A stretch of DNA of 64,000 nucleotides from Streptomyces sp. NBC_00683 (GCF_036226745.1 NZ_CP109013.1:6696001-6760000); one strand, 5' to 3'; shown: positions 1-9,226, counted from the stretch's first letter. Numbers and translations are program-made. The notes: generated by a model not told the origin, from the letters alone.

Positions 1-289
1 CCGCGTGGGTGCAGACGGCGGAGAAGGCCTTGAACTCGCCCGCCTCCGGCTGGGTCACCACGATCTTGCGGTCCTTGAAGATCGTGCCACCGCCGACCGG
101 GACGTCGGAGGTCCGGGTCAGCTCCCCGGCCGAGGTCCCCGAGGCCTTGGGGGTCTCCGGGGTCTTCCCGGTCTCCGAGGCGGAGGCCGGGGCCGTGCTC
201 CCGTCGCTGTCCCCGTCGCCGGACGAGCCGCAGCCGGTCACCAGTGCGGCGGCGCCCGCCGTCAGGACCGTCCTTCGCCGTGCGTTCAT
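1..289 (-). CDS. Rieske (2Fe-2S) lipoprotein, partial
   Basis: The gene runs leftward and its C-terminus is off the window edge; only about 96 residues are visible. Translation begins MNARRTVLTAGAAALVTGCG, a twin-arginine-like signal with a lipobox (LVTGC), so the product is probably exported and lipid-anchored. A low-complexity Ser/Thr/Pro/Gly linker follows, then a Rieske-like beta domain that ends at the edge in the sequence A-V-C-T-H-A. This fits the first cluster-binding box (C-x-H). The second C-x2-H box would lie outside the window. The family carries electrons in oxidoreductase chains; the partner cannot be told from here. The ATG at 289 is the first residue of a sensible signal peptide, which supports the start. 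Confidence 0.8.
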   Translation of the reverse strand, partial: MNARRRTVLTAGAAALVTGCGSSGDGDSDGSTAPASASETGKTPETPKASGTSAGELTRTSDVPVGGGTIFKDRKIVVTQPEAGEFKAFSAVCTHA

Positions 290-394
290 GGCTCTCCTCG
301 CGTGGTGGTCGATGAGAGGCATCGTGGCGCCGCGGGCCGCGCGGACGAAGCAACCGGGCGGCGGGTGCGCCCGGGCGAGTGGCGAGGGAGCTAC

Positions 395-416
395 TTCCTG
401 TACAGTTGTCCAGGAA
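395..416. promoter_or_regulatory. imperfect palindrome, likely TetR operator
   Basis: The two 11-base halves TTCCTGTACAG and TTGTCCAGGAA are inverted repeats matching at 9 of 11 positions. The site ends 25 bp before the DUF1304 start codon, where a promoter or operator would be expected. The TetR gene two positions downstream is the natural candidate ligand-responsive repressor. The repeat is seen directly; the binding is inferred. Confidence 0.6.
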
Positions 417-441
417 ATCTACTCGCAGGAGGCCGCACGCC

Positions 442-804
442 ATGCAGACCGCCGCCCAGGTGCTGGTCGCGCTCGTCGCGCTGATCCACGCCTACTTCCT
501 CGTCCTGGAGATGTTCCTCTGGGACACCCCGCGCGGCCGGAAGGCCTTCGGCACCACCGAGGAGTTCTCCGGGCAGAGCGCCACCCTCGCCGCCAACCAG
601 GGGCTCTACAACGGATTCATGGCCGCCGGGCTGGTCTGGAGCCTGATCGCGGGCGATCCCGTCGCGTACCAGGCGCAGATCTTCTTTCTGAGCTGCCTGA
701 TCGTCGCCGGGGTGTACGGGGCGGCCACCGTCAGCCGCAAGATCCTCTACGTCCAGGCGGCGCCCGCAGCCCTCGCGCTCGCCCTCGTCCTGTCGGCGGG
801 CTGA
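442..804 (+). CDS. DUF1304 integral membrane protein
   Basis: A 120-residue protein with four hydrophobic segments (about residues 5-25, 52-70, 74-92 and 97-118) and the conserved N-terminal pattern of DUF1304, including H-A-Y-F-L-V-L-E-M and the loop W-D-T-P-R-G-R. The family has no established biochemical role; it is a small inner-membrane protein often paired with a transcriptional regulator. The start is the ATG at 442, preceded by GCAGGAGG. The gene ends 5 bp before a TetR-type regulator, so the two are probably one transcript controlled at the palindrome at 395-416. Confidence 0.85.
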   Translation: MQTAAQVLVALVALIHAYFLVLEMFLWDTPRGRKAFGTTEEFSGQSATLAANQGLYNGFMAAGLVWSLIAGDPVAYQAQIFFLSCLIVAGVYGAATVSRKILYVQAAPAALALALVLSAG

Positions 805-809
805 GCGCC

Positions 810-1436
810 ATGGCGCCGGCGGTGACGGACGGCAGCGGCGACCCGCGTACCGCACGGACCCGCGGCAGGCTCCGGGAGGCGCTGCTGGAGGCCTGTGCCG
901 AGCGGTCGCTGGACCGGGTCAGCGTCGCGGACGTGGTGCGCGGGGCGGGCGTCGGGCGCGCCACCTTCTATCTGCACTACGACGATCTGCGCGCCCTGGC
1001 CCTGGACGCCTGCGCCGGGCCCGTACGGGAGGCGGTCGACGCCCTCCACGCCTGGGACCGGACACCCCCGGGACCCGACGCTCCACCGGACGAGCTGGTC
1101 GCCCTGCTCGCGGACGTGCGCCGCCGGGCCGCCGTCTACCGGAGCCTGCTCGGCCCCGGCGGCCCCCTCGGCGACCTGCTGCACCAGGAACTGCGGCAGC
1201 GCAGCATCGACGAGCTGCGGCGGCGCAGGCCCGGTGGCAGCGGCCACGACCTCACCGCGAGCGCCGTGGCCGGACTGTTCACCGGAATGCTCGCGGACTG
1301 GGTCCACGACCGGACCGACGCCACCCCGGAGCAGCTCGCCGGACGGATCTGGCGCAACCTCCTCGCCGTGCACGCCGCGGCGGCGTCTCACGGACAGAGC
1401 ACGGCGGCCGCGGGTCCCGCCGCACCTCTAGGCTGA
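810..1436 (+). CDS. TetR/AcrR family transcriptional regulator
   Basis: A 208-residue regulator. The N-terminal helix-turn-helix (about residues 12-60) contains the usual T-R-x-R-L-R-E-A-L-L start and the recognition stretch VGRATFYLHYDDL. The C-terminal half is helical and variable, as expected for an effector-binding and dimerisation domain. It lies 5 bp behind the DUF1304 gene and probably represses that transcript through the palindrome at 395-416. The effector is unknown. The ATG at 810 gives an N-terminus of normal length for the family; the frame stays open far upstream only because it overlaps non-coding or other-frame sequence. Confidence 0.85.
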   Translation: MAPAVTDGSGDPRTARTRGRLREALLEACAERSLDRVSVADVVRGAGVGRATFYLHYDDLRALALDACAGPVREAVDALHAWDRTPPGPDAPPDELVALLADVRRRAAVYRSLLGPGGPLGDLLHQELRQRSIDELRRRRPGGSGHDLTASAVAGLFTGMLADWVHDRTDATPEQLAGRIWRNLLAVHAAAASHGQSTAAAGPAAPLG

Positions 1437-1472
1437 AAGAGCACGCAGATCGAAGAAGCAAGGGGTTACGAC

Positions 1473-1835
1473 GTGGCGGTACGAGCGATCCGAGGCGCCG
1501 TCCAGCTGGAGCGGGACGAAGCCGGACACATGGACGAGAAGGTGGGTGCGCTGCTCACCGCGATCCTGGAGCGCAACCAGATCGTCGCCGACGACCTGAT
1601 CAGCGTCTGGTTCACCGCCACCCCCGATCTGCACAGCGACTTCCCGGCCGCCGCCGCACGCGGCCTCGGCATCGTCGACGTACCGCTGATCTGCGCCCAG
1701 GAGCTCGACATCACCGGGGCCATGCCCCGGGTGGTCCGCATACTCGCGCACGTCGAGACGTACCTCTCCAAAGCAGAGATCAGCCACGTCTACCTCGGCG
1801 CCACCGGCGCCCTCCGCAAGGACATCGCCCAGTGA
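1473..1835 (+). CDS. aroH: chorismate mutase, AroH type
   Basis: A 120-residue monofunctional chorismate mutase of the AroH (trimeric pseudo-alpha/beta-barrel) class, which turns chorismate into prephenate for phenylalanine and tyrosine. Family hallmarks seen are the start A-V-R-A-I-R-G-A, the stretch S-A-T-P-D-L-H equivalent (here FTATPDLHSDFPA), Q-E-L-D-I-T-G, and the terminal H-V-Y-L-x2-A-x2-L-R-x-D. The start is the GTG at 1473. The stop overlaps the start of tyrA by 4 bases (GTGA), so mutase and dehydrogenase are translationally coupled and act in sequence: chorismate to prephenate to 4-hydroxyphenylpyruvate. Confidence 0.93.
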   Translation: MAVRAIRGAVQLERDEAGHMDEKVGALLTAILERNQIVADDLISVWFTATPDLHSDFPAAAARGLGIVDVPLICAQELDITGAMPRVVRILAHVETYLSKAEISHVYLGATGALRKDIAQ

Positions 1836-2917
1836 GAACAGCCGTCGTCATCGGAACCGGCCTGGTCGGCACCTCCGCAGCCCTCGCTCTCGCGGGGCGG
1901 GGTGTCCACGTCCACCTCGTCGACCGGGACACCACGTCGGCCGGGACGGCGGCGGCGCTCGGGGCAGGTACGGAAGAGGCGCCCGAGGGCCCCGTCGACC
2001 TGGCGATCGTCGCCGTACCGCCCGCGCACACCGCGTCCGTACTGGCCACCGCCATCCGTGACGGTGTCGCCCGCGGCTACCTGGACGTCGCCAGCGTCAA
2101 GGGCGGCCCGCGCCGGGAGCTGGAGGCGCGCGGCATCGACCTCACCGGGTACATCGGTACGCACCCCATGGCCGGCAAGGAGCGCTCAGGCCCCCTCGCG
2201 GCCACCGCCGACCTCTTCGAGGGCCGCCCCTGGGTCCTCACCCCGACCCGGGACACCGACACCGAGGTCCTCAACCTCGCCCTGGAACTGGTCGCGCTCT
2301 GCCGCGCGGTCCCCGTCGTCATGGACGCCGACGCGCACGACCGCGCCGTCGCCCTGGTCTCCCACACCCCGCAGCTGATCTCCTCGATGGTCGCGGCCCG
2401 CCTGGAGGAGGCCGACGAGACCGCCGTACGCCTGTGCGGCCAGGGAATCAGGGACGTCACCCGGATCGCCGCCTCCGACCCCCGGATGTGGGTGGAGATC
2501 CTCTCCGCCAACCCCGGCCCGGTCGCCGACGTCCTGGCCGGCGTCGCCACCGACCTGGACGAGACGGTACGGGCGCTGCGCGGCCTCCAGTCCGCCGACG
2601 AGGACAAGCGCCGCGCGGGCACCGAAGGCATCGAGGACGTCCTGCGGCGCGGCAACGCCGGCCGGGTGAGGGTGCCGGGCAAGCACGGCGCCGCCCCCGC
2701 CTCGTACGAGATCGTGGCCGTCCTCATCAGCGACCGGCCCGGTGAACTGGCCGCGATCTTCGCCGACGCGGGGCGGGCCGGGGTCAACATCGAGGACGTA
2801 CGCATCGAGCACGCCACCGGGCAGCAGGCCGGTCTGGTCCAGCTCATGGTCGAGCCGAGCGCGGCGCCCGCACTGAGCGCGGCGCTCAGCGAGCGGGGCT
2901 GGTCGATCCGCCCGTAG
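1832..2917 (+). CDS. tyrA: prephenate dehydrogenase
   Basis: A 361-residue NAD(P)-dependent prephenate (or arogenate) dehydrogenase of tyrosine biosynthesis. The N-terminus has the Rossmann motif VVIGTGLVGTSAALAL (G-x-G-x2-G). The central part has T-H-P-M-A-G-K-E-R-S-G, a family signature with the catalytic His region, and S-H-T-P-Q-L. The last 70 residues or so (from about 290) form an ACT domain (ISDRPGELAAIFADAGRAGV), which in this family binds tyrosine for feedback control. The GTG start overlaps the aroH stop (GTGA). Confidence 0.93.
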   Translation: MRTAVVIGTGLVGTSAALALAGRGVHVHLVDRDTTSAGTAAALGAGTEEAPEGPVDLAIVAVPPAHTASVLATAIRDGVARGYLDVASVKGGPRRELEARGIDLTGYIGTHPMAGKERSGPLAATADLFEGRPWVLTPTRDTDTEVLNLALELVALCRAVPVVMDADAHDRAVALVSHTPQLISSMVAARLEEADETAVRLCGQGIRDVTRIAASDPRMWVEILSANPGPVADVLAGVATDLDETVRALRGLQSADEDKRRAGTEGIEDVLRRGNAGRVRVPGKHGAAPASYEIVAVLISDRPGELAAIFADAGRAGVNIEDVRIEHATGQQAGLVQLMVEPSAAPALSAALSERGWSIRP

Positions 2918-3031
2918 CGCGACGGCGGGACAGGGGTGGGCAAGGGCCCTTCCCGCACTCGGTAACCTTGGGGGAGGCCGTCCCGTGGCCCCGCTCCGCC
3001 CACCCCGCGTACCAGGAAGGTGTCCACCACC

Positions 3032-3736
3032 GTGGAAACCGTAAGCGCCGCCGCCCGGACCGCACCGGCCGCAGTGATCGTCGCCATCGACGGACCCTCC
3101 GGCACCGGCAAGTCGAGCACCTCCAAGGCCGTCGCCGCCCAGCTCGGCCTGAGCTACCTGGACACCGGCGCCCAGTACCGGGCGATCACGTGGTGGATGC
3201 TGAACAACGGCATCGACGTGCAGAACCCGTCCGAGATCGCCACCGCCGCCGCCAAGCCGGTCATCGTCTCCGGTACGGACCCGGCCGCCCCGACGATCAC
3301 CGTCGACGGCGAGGACGCCTCCGGCCCGATCCGCACCCAGGAGGTCACCTCCAAGGTCAGCGCCGTCAGCGCCGTCCCGGAGGTGCGCACCCTGATCACC
3401 GAGCTGCAGCGCTCCATCGCCGCGGAGGCCGAGCGCGGCATCGTCGTCGAGGGCCGGGACATCGGCACGACCGTGCTGCCCGACGCCGACATCAAGATCT
3501 TCCTGACCGCCTCCCCGGAGGCGCGCGCCGCCCGCCGCAGCGGTGAGGTCAAGGGTTCCGATCTCGCCACCACCAAGGAGGCGCTGATCAAGCGGGACGC
3601 AGCCGACTCCGGCCGCAAGACCTCGCCGCTGGCCAAGGCCGGCGACGCCGTCGAGGTGGACACCACCGAGCTGACCCTTCAGCAGGTCATCGAGTGCGTC
3701 GTCACCCTCGTCGGGGAGAAGCAGGCCGTGAAGTGA
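3032..3736 (+). CDS. cmk: cytidylate kinase
   Basis: A 234-residue (d)CMP kinase that phosphorylates CMP and dCMP with ATP. The P-loop is IDGPSGTGKSS near the N-terminus. Y-L-D-T-G-A-Q-Y-R-A follows (family Y-L-D-T-G-A-M/Q-Y-R), then V-V-E-G-R-D-I-G-T-T and the lid R-A-A-R-R-S-G region. I prefer the GTG at 3032 over the in-frame GTG at 3020, because GGAAGG (3015-3020) is 11 bp from the former but touches the latter. The stop overlaps the plsC-like start by 4 bases (GTGA). The order tyrA-cmk-plsC-der is a common actinobacterial core arrangement. Confidence 0.92.
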   Translation: METVSAAARTAPAAVIVAIDGPSGTGKSSTSKAVAAQLGLSYLDTGAQYRAITWWMLNNGIDVQNPSEIATAAAKPVIVSGTDPAAPTITVDGEDASGPIRTQEVTSKVSAVSAVPEVRTLITELQRSIAAEAERGIVVEGRDIGTTVLPDADIKIFLTASPEARAARRSGEVKGSDLATTKEALIKRDAADSGRKTSPLAKAGDAVEVDTTELTLQQVIECVVTLVGEKQAVK

Positions 3737-4410
3737 CCGAAGCCACTGCCGCACCCGCACTGCGCGGAGCGGCCGTCGGACGGGGCATCGGCATCGGGCT
3801 CATGTACGGGCTGTTCAAGCCACGAGTCCTCGGTGCGTGGCGGGTACCCGCCGCCGGACCCGTCATACTCGCGGTGAACCATGCGCACAACATCGACGGA
3901 CCGATGCTGATGGGCACCGCGCCCCGGCCCGTCCACTTCCTGATCAAGAAAGAGGCGTTCGTCGGCCCCCTCGACCCGTTCCTGCGCGGAATCGGTCAGC
4001 TGAAGGTGGACCGTACGACCGTCGACCGCACCGCCATCACCCAGGCCCTCGGTGTGCTGGACAACGGCGGGGTCCTCGGGATCTTCCCCGAGGGCACCAG
4101 GGGCGAGGGCGACTTCGCCTCCCTGCGGGCAGGACTCGCGTACTTCGCGGTACGCGGCGGGGCACCGATCGTCCCCGTGGCGGTCCTGGGAAGCACCGAG
4201 GGCCGCGGACGGCTGATACCGGCACTGCCCCCGCTGCGCAGCCGGGTCGACGTCGTCTTCGGCGACGCCTTCCAGGCCGGCGACGGCAGCGGACGGCGCA
4301 CCAGGAAGGCGCTGGACGAGGCGACGCTTCGTATCCAGGGGAAGCTGACCGCGCACCTGGAGAACGCCAGGCGCCTCACCGGGCGCCAGGCCCGGCCGTC
4401 AGCGGTTTGA
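3733..4410 (+). CDS. 1-acylglycerol-3-phosphate O-acyltransferase (PlsC family)
   Basis: A 225-residue membrane-associated acyltransferase. Motif I is N-H-A-H-N-I-D, an H-x4-D catalytic pair (about residues 55-60). Motif III is I-F-P-E-G-T-R-G. The intervening R-P-V-H-F-L-I-K-K-E and the V-P-V-A-V-L-G tail fit the PlsC/LPLAT fold. It probably acylates lysophosphatidate or a related lipid. It starts at GTG 3733, coupled to cmk. Genes of this type sit between cmk and der in many actinobacteria; the precise acceptor has not been proven for most of them. Confidence 0.88.
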   Translation: MTEATAAPALRGAAVGRGIGIGLMYGLFKPRVLGAWRVPAAGPVILAVNHAHNIDGPMLMGTAPRPVHFLIKKEAFVGPLDPFLRGIGQLKVDRTTVDRTAITQALGVLDNGGVLGIFPEGTRGEGDFASLRAGLAYFAVRGGAPIVPVAVLGSTEGRGRLIPALPPLRSRVDVVFGDAFQAGDGSGRRTRKALDEATLRIQGKLTAHLENARRLTGRQARPSAV

Positions 4411-4489
4411 CGGCAGGGCCTGCGAGACTTGAGTAGTGGGCCGCGCGATCGTGGCCCATCGATGATGATGCAAAGAGGGAACGGACTTC

Positions 4490-5959
4490 ATGAACGACCA
4501 GATTCACTCCGACGGCTCGGACCACGAGCACGGAGCACTTGGCGACGCCGAGTACGCGGAGTTCATGGAGCTCGCCGCGCAGGAGGGGTTCGACCCCGAA
4601 GAGGTCGAGGGCGCGATCGGTGAGGCCGGTCACGGCCCGCTTCCCGTCCTCGCCGTCGTCGGCCGCCCCAATGTCGGCAAGTCGACCCTCGTGAACCGCA
4701 TCCTCGGCCGCCGCGAGGCCGTCGTGCAGGACAAGCCGGGCGTCACCCGTGACCGGGTGAACTACGAGGCCGAATGGGCCGGCCGCCGCTTCAGGCTCGT
4801 CGACACCGGCGGCTGGGAGCAGGACGTACTGGGCCTCGACGCCTCCGTCGCCGCCCAGGCCGAGTACGCGATCTCGACGGCCGACGCGGTCGTCTTCGTC
4901 GTCGACGCTACGGTCGGCGCGACCGACACCGACGAGGCCGTCGTCAGGCTGCTGCGCAAGGCCAAGAAGCCCGTCGTCCTGTGCGCGAACAAGGTCGACG
5001 GACAGAGCGGCGAGGCGGACGCGACCGCGCTCTGGTCGCTCGGTCTCGGCCAGCCCCACCCGGTCTCCTCGCTGCACGGCCGCGGCACCGGCGACATGCT
5101 CGACGCCGTGCTGGAGGCACTGCCCGAGGCGCCGGCCCAGACGTTCGGCACCGCCCTCGGCGGTCCGCGCCGCATCGCGCTCATCGGCCGCCCGAACGTC
5201 GGCAAGTCCTCGCTCCTGAACAAGGTCGCCAACGAGGACCGTGTCGTCGTCAACGAGCTCGCCGGCACCACCCGTGACCCGGTCGACGAGCTGATCGAGC
5301 TCGGCGGCATCACCTGGAAGTTCATCGACACGGCCGGCATCCGCCGCAAGGTGCACCTCCAGGAGGGCGCGGACTACTACGCCTCGCTGCGCACCGCGGC
5401 CGCCGTGGAGAAGGCCGAGGTCGCCGTCATCCTGATCGACTCGAGCGAGTCCATCAGCGTGCAGGACCAGCGGATCGTCACGATGGCCGTCGAGTCGGGC
5501 CGCGCGATCGTGCTCGCCTTCAACAAGTGGGACACCCTCGACGAGGAGCGTCGCTACTACCTCGAGCGCGAGATCGAGACGGAGCTCGCGCAGGTCGCCT
5601 GGGCTCCCCGCGTCAACGTCTCGGCCGTCACCGGCCGGCACATGGAGCGGCTGGTCCCGGCGATCGAGACCGCGATCGAGGGCTGGGAGACCCGTATCCC
5701 GACCGGTCGGCTGAACGCCTTCCTCGGTGAGATCGTCGCCTCCCACCCGCACCCGGTCCGCGGCGGCAAGCAGCCCCGCATCCTCTTCGGAACGCAGGCC
5801 GGCGTGAAGCCGCCGCGGTTCGTGCTCTTCGCCTCCGGCTTCCTGGAGCACGGCTACCGCCGCTTCGTCGAGCGCCGCCTGCGCGAGGAGTTCGGATTCG
5901 AGGGGACTCCGCTCCACATCTCGGTCCGGGTGCGCGAGAAGCGCGGCCGCAAGAAGTAA
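4490..5959 (+). CDS. der: ribosome biogenesis GTPase Der (EngA)
   Basis: A 489-residue double-GTPase needed for 50S ribosomal subunit assembly. Two G domains are plain: the first P-loop GRPNVGKST at about residue 58 with D-T-G-G and N-K-V-D; the second GRPNVGKSS at about residue 232 with D-T-A-G and N-K-W-D. A C-terminal KH-like domain follows (from about 400). A roughly 50-residue acidic N-terminal extension is typical of Streptomyces. The ATG at 4490 follows GAGGGAACGG. A 27-bp perfect hairpin directly after the stop ends the cmk-plsC-der transcript. Confidence 0.96.
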   Translation: MNDQIHSDGSDHEHGALGDAEYAEFMELAAQEGFDPEEVEGAIGEAGHGPLPVLAVVGRPNVGKSTLVNRILGRREAVVQDKPGVTRDRVNYEAEWAGRRFRLVDTGGWEQDVLGLDASVAAQAEYAISTADAVVFVVDATVGATDTDEAVVRLLRKAKKPVVLCANKVDGQSGEADATALWSLGLGQPHPVSSLHGRGTGDMLDAVLEALPEAPAQTFGTALGGPRRIALIGRPNVGKSSLLNKVANEDRVVVNELAGTTRDPVDELIELGGITWKFIDTAGIRRKVHLQEGADYYASLRTAAAVEKAEVAVILIDSSESISVQDQRIVTMAVESGRAIVLAFNKWDTLDEERRYYLEREIETELAQVAWAPRVNVSAVTGRHMERLVPAIETAIEGWETRIPTGRLNAFLGEIVASHPHPVRGGKQPRILFGTQAGVKPPRFVLFASGFLEHGYRRFVERRLREEFGFEGTPLHISVRVREKRGRKK

Positions 5960-5960
5960 C

Positions 5961-6019
5961 GGCACGACGAAGCCCCGGACCACTCGCTCCGTGCGAGTGG
6001 TCCGGGGCTTCGTCGTGCC
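5961..6019. terminator. 27-bp perfect hairpin, bidirectional terminator
   Basis: Bases 5961-5987 are the exact reverse complement of 5993-6019, with a 5-base loop. It lies between the der stop (5959) and the stop of the convergent gene at 6021, so it can end transcription from both sides. As is usual in high-GC actinomycetes, there is no T-run. Confidence 0.9.
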
Positions 6020-6020
6020 G

Positions 6021-6371
6021 TCAGGCGTCCGCGGACCCGGGCGGCAGCGCCGCGGGCCGGGCCTGCCCGGCATGCCGTCCTACCCGCTGCCAGGACCCGA
6101 GGTTCCCGGTGTGGGTGCTCTGACTGCCCTGCCCGTTCGCCGTGCGGCCGCCCAGCGGTGCACGGCTGCCGAACATCCCGGTACCGAACGTTCTGAAGCC
6201 GAGGTTCTCCTCACCGCTCCGGTCCCCAGGCAGCGCCCGGAACGACCGCCGGTACTCGGAGTACAGCGCGTCGTAGATCGGGGTGGGGGACTTGCCGCCC
6301 GAGGGGTCCTGCGACGGGCGCATGGCCGGGATCGGGGTCTGCTGCTGGCGAGGAGGGTCGTATGAGTGCAC
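6021..6371 (-). CDS. conserved hypothetical protein, Gly/Gln-rich
   Basis: A 116-residue basic protein in the leftward frame, without recognised domains. It has low-complexity Q/P and G/S stretches around a more ordered core, T-P-I-Y-D-A-L-Y-S-E-Y-R-R-S-F-R-A-L-P-G-D, which looks like a real conserved motif. I chose the GTG at 6371 (reading V-H-S-Y-D-P-P), about 90 bp behind the stop of the gene at 6461. The frame remains open upstream, so an earlier start is possible. Probably co-transcribed with 6461-7291. No function can be assigned. Confidence 0.6.
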   Translation of the reverse strand: MHSYDPPRQQQTPIPAMRPSQDPSGGKSPTPIYDALYSEYRRSFRALPGDRSGEENLGFRTFGTGMFGSRAPLGGRTANGQGSQSTHTGNLGSWQRVGRHAGQARPAALPPGSADA

Positions 6372-6460
6372 GTAGGTGCCAACGACCTCACCGCCCGTCG
6401 GATGCGGGCCGGGCGGAGAAATCGCTGTTCGGGGGGTGTGGGAAGGCAGCACGGACACGA

Positions 6461-7291
6461 TCAGGTCCCGGCCAGCGGCATCGACGCGGCGACCAGGAGC
6501 CCGTTGACCGCGGCCTTGTCCAGCGCGTCGCGGAGCAGGTCCTCGCGCGGCTGCTGGCCGATCGAGCCCGCCGGGGCGGCGAAGACGAGCACGGTCTGCG
6601 ACTTGTTCGCCGCCGCCCGCCAGCCCTCGGTGACCTGGAGCGGCTGATGGGCCTGCCACCAGGCAACCGGGTTGCCGCCGCCGGCGCCCGGCTGCAGCAC
6701 GGCGTGCAGCTGCCCCATGGCGAGCAGGACCGACCAGCCGGGGAGCACACCCGGCAGACGGTTCAGATCGGGCGTGTGCAGGAAGCCCTGTTCCTGCAGC
6801 AGCTGGAGGAACTGGTCGCCCGCCAGGCCGTCCGTGCCGGGCCGGGCGATCGGGCCGGTCGGTTCGACGACCAGGGCCGGGCGGAGGTCGTCCTCGATGA
6901 GGACGAGACCGCTGGTGATGCCGAGGACGGCCTGCTGGGGCATGAGGCTCTCCGCGTTCTGTGGCTCGCTGCCGGTGATGGATCGCACGGCGCCCTGCAG
7001 CTGGTCCTCGGCGACCTGGACCACCTGCGACGGGATGCAGGTCGCGTGGGCGAACGCGAGCACCGCGGTCTCCTCGCCGATGAACAGCACCGTGCTGGTG
7101 CGCTCCTGGTCGGAGTCGCCGGGAGTGCGGCAGGAGGTGCAGTCGTAACTGCCTGGGGCGTTGTCGCCGACGAGCAGCCGGTCGGCTTCGGCATCGCCGA
7201 TCTCGGCGCGTACGTCCTCGCTGACGTCGAGCATGCGCGGCACGGGTGGCTCCTCGAACTCGGTGCGTGGGCCGGGCGGTTCCCGGCTCAT
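6461..7291 (-). CDS. conserved hypothetical protein
   Basis: A 276-residue soluble acidic protein of unknown function. A C-T-S-C pair near residue 52 could bind metal or form a disulfide. The rest alternates predicted strands and helices with two similar beta-rich halves (TVLFIGEETAVLAFAHATCI and QTVLVFAAPAGSIGQQP). It has no signal peptide or membrane segment. It is divergent from the glycosyltransferase at 7545, with 253 bp of shared upstream sequence, and leads a probable two-gene unit with 6021-6371. The ATG at 7291 is the first in frame that fits codon usage. Confidence 0.75.
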   Translation of the reverse strand: MSREPPGPRTEFEEPPVPRMLDVSEDVRAEIGDAEADRLLVGDNAPGSYDCTSCRTPGDSDQERTSTVLFIGEETAVLAFAHATCIPSQVVQVAEDQLQGAVRSITGSEPQNAESLMPQQAVLGITSGLVLIEDDLRPALVVEPTGPIARPGTDGLAGDQFLQLLQEQGFLHTPDLNRLPGVLPGWSVLLAMGQLHAVLQPGAGGGNPVAWWQAHQPLQVTEGWRAAANKSQTVLVFAAPAGSIGQQPREDLLRDALDKAAVNGLLVAASMPLAGT

Positions 7292-7544
7292 GAAGAGACA
7301 ACGGGCGATCCGGGGCCGGGGTCACGCGCGAATCGGGAGGAGAAAGCGGGAGAGTCGGCAGGCCGATACATCGACAGATCGGGAAACTGATGCGGAGTCC
7401 GGTATTCCGCCGATGAATCCACTATGCACGGGCGTTCGTTCGAATTGTTACGACTCTGTACGACTCCTGTGCGAGCCCTGTGACCGCTCCTGACGCCACG
7501 TAAGGTCCGTTGCAGACCAGTCGATCAGGGGAAACGACTACGTA

Positions 7545-8828
7545 ATGCACATTTCATTTCTGCTCCACAACGCGTACGGCATCGGGGGAACGATCCGTAC
7601 CACCTTCACGCTCGCGCAGACCTTGGCCGAGCAGCACGACGTCGAGATCGTGTCCGTCTTCCGGCACCGTGACGGACCCGCGCTGGGCGCGCCCGACCGC
7701 GTACGGATGAGCCACCTCGTCGATCTGCGCAAGGAGAGTCCGTACTACGAGGGCGGCGCCGCGGAACATGCCAGGCCCGCCTCGGTGTTCCCGCGCGGCG
7801 ACACGAGGCACCGGCAGTACAGCAGGCTCACCGACACCCGGATCGCGGCCCATCTGGGCGCGATCGAGGCGGACGTCGTCATCGGTACGCGCCCCGGCCT
7901 CAACGTCCACATCAGCGCACAGGCGCGGCGCGGGCCCGTGCGCATCGGCCAGGAGCACCTGACCCTCGACAGCCACAGCTACCGGCTGCGCCGGGAGATA
8001 GGCCACCGGTACGGACTGCTCGACGCGGTCACCACCGTCACCCGGGCCGACGCCCGCGACTACCGGAACAGGCTGCGGCTGCCCGGCGTACGGATCGAGG
8101 CCATCCCGAACGGCGTGCCGGAGCCCGCGGGCCCGCCCGCGGAGTCCGACGCCAAGTGGGTGGTCGCGGCGGGACGGCTGCACCGGGTGAAGCGGTACGA
8201 CCTGCTGGTCCGGGCCTTCGCCGAGGTCGCGGCGGCCCGCCCCGGCTGGCGGCTGCGGATCTACGGCGGCGGCGACGCGACCGGCAACGAGCAGAAGACA
8301 CTGCGCGGACTCATCGACGGACTCGGGCTCCAGGACCGGGTGCGCCTCATGGGCTCGGTCCATCCGATGGAGGCGGAGTGGCCCAAGGGCTCCATCGCCG
8401 CCGTCACCTCGGAGCGCGAGTCGTTCGGCATGACCATCGTCGAGGCGATGCGCTGCGGACTGCCGGTCGTCGCCACGGACTGCCCGCACGGTCCGGCCGA
8501 GATCATCGACGACGGCACGGACGGGCGGCTCGTGCCGGTGGGGGACACCGACGCGTTCGCGCGTGCCCTGCTCGCCCTGATCGACGACGACGAGCTGAGG
8601 CGGCGGATGGGGCGGGCCGCACGGGCCTCCTCCGCACGGTTCGACCCGGCACCGATCGCCGAACGGCACGAGAAACTCTTCGCCGAGCTGGCCGCGCAAG
8701 GGGCGAGGGGCCGTTCCCGGAGCGCGCTGCGCACCGTGGTCCACCGCTCCAGGGGCACGGTGCTGGACGGGGCGTATGCGCTGCGCTACAAGGCGGCCGA
8801 CGCGCTGCGCAAGGGGCGGGCCGGCTGA
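7545..8828 (+). CDS. glycosyltransferase family 4
   Basis: A 427-residue GT-B fold transferase. The N-terminal domain begins M-H-I-S-F-L-L-H-N-A-Y-G-I-G-G-T, with the glycine-rich acceptor loop. The C-terminal nucleotide-sugar domain carries V-A-A-G-R-L-H-R-V-K-R-Y-D and the E-x7-E signature ESFGMTIVEAMRCGLPVVA, followed by D-C-P-H-G-P-A-E-I-I. The closest functional theme is poly(glycerol-phosphate) or cell-wall glycan glucosylation, judged from the DCPHGPAEI stretch, but donor and acceptor are not determinable. The ATG at 7545 stands behind GGGGAAACGAC. The last 40 residues are basic and may contact membrane. Confidence 0.88.
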   Translation: MHISFLLHNAYGIGGTIRTTFTLAQTLAEQHDVEIVSVFRHRDGPALGAPDRVRMSHLVDLRKESPYYEGGAAEHARPASVFPRGDTRHRQYSRLTDTRIAAHLGAIEADVVIGTRPGLNVHISAQARRGPVRIGQEHLTLDSHSYRLRREIGHRYGLLDAVTTVTRADARDYRNRLRLPGVRIEAIPNGVPEPAGPPAESDAKWVVAAGRLHRVKRYDLLVRAFAEVAAARPGWRLRIYGGGDATGNEQKTLRGLIDGLGLQDRVRLMGSVHPMEAEWPKGSIAAVTSERESFGMTIVEAMRCGLPVVATDCPHGPAEIIDDGTDGRLVPVGDTDAFARALLALIDDDELRRRMGRAARASSARFDPAPIAERHEKLFAELAAQGARGRSRSALRTVVHRSRGTVLDGAYALRYKAADALRKGRAG

Positions 8829-9226
8829 GCTCTGGCCACGGCATCCCGGATCGTTTCATTCCGGATAGCGCCGACGGGCGGGGGCGGGCGAGGGCGGCTG
8901 CGGGGGATTCATAAGACCCGCATAAGGCCGCGCAAATTCTGGGTGGCGAAACTGTTTACGCCCGCCCCCGCAGGCCCGGGGGAATGCGGACCTCGTGCCG
9001 CATCTCCTCCCGCAATTTCCCTTCCAGGGCGCCGGATAGTCATTCCCGGGACAGCCCGCATTCTTACTGTGTGCGCTTGGACGGCTCGTTCGGGTGAAGC
9101 AGTTCGAAGTAAACGGGTGTGGGGATCCTGTGACACAAGCGTGACCGGTGAGGTACGTGGGGATGCATCGCCGCTTGTTTCCGCCCCGGCTTCCGTCACG
9201 GTGCCGGGCCGCCTACGGTGAGAGGT
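8829..9226. other. 398-bp intergenic region, no gene seen
   Basis: No coding-like frame on either strand. Two CATAAG hexamers 11 bp apart (8910 and 8921) stand out in otherwise GC-rich sequence. The right end supplies the promoter and AGAGGT leader of the small inhibitor gene at 9227. Nothing else is recognised. Confidence 0.5.
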
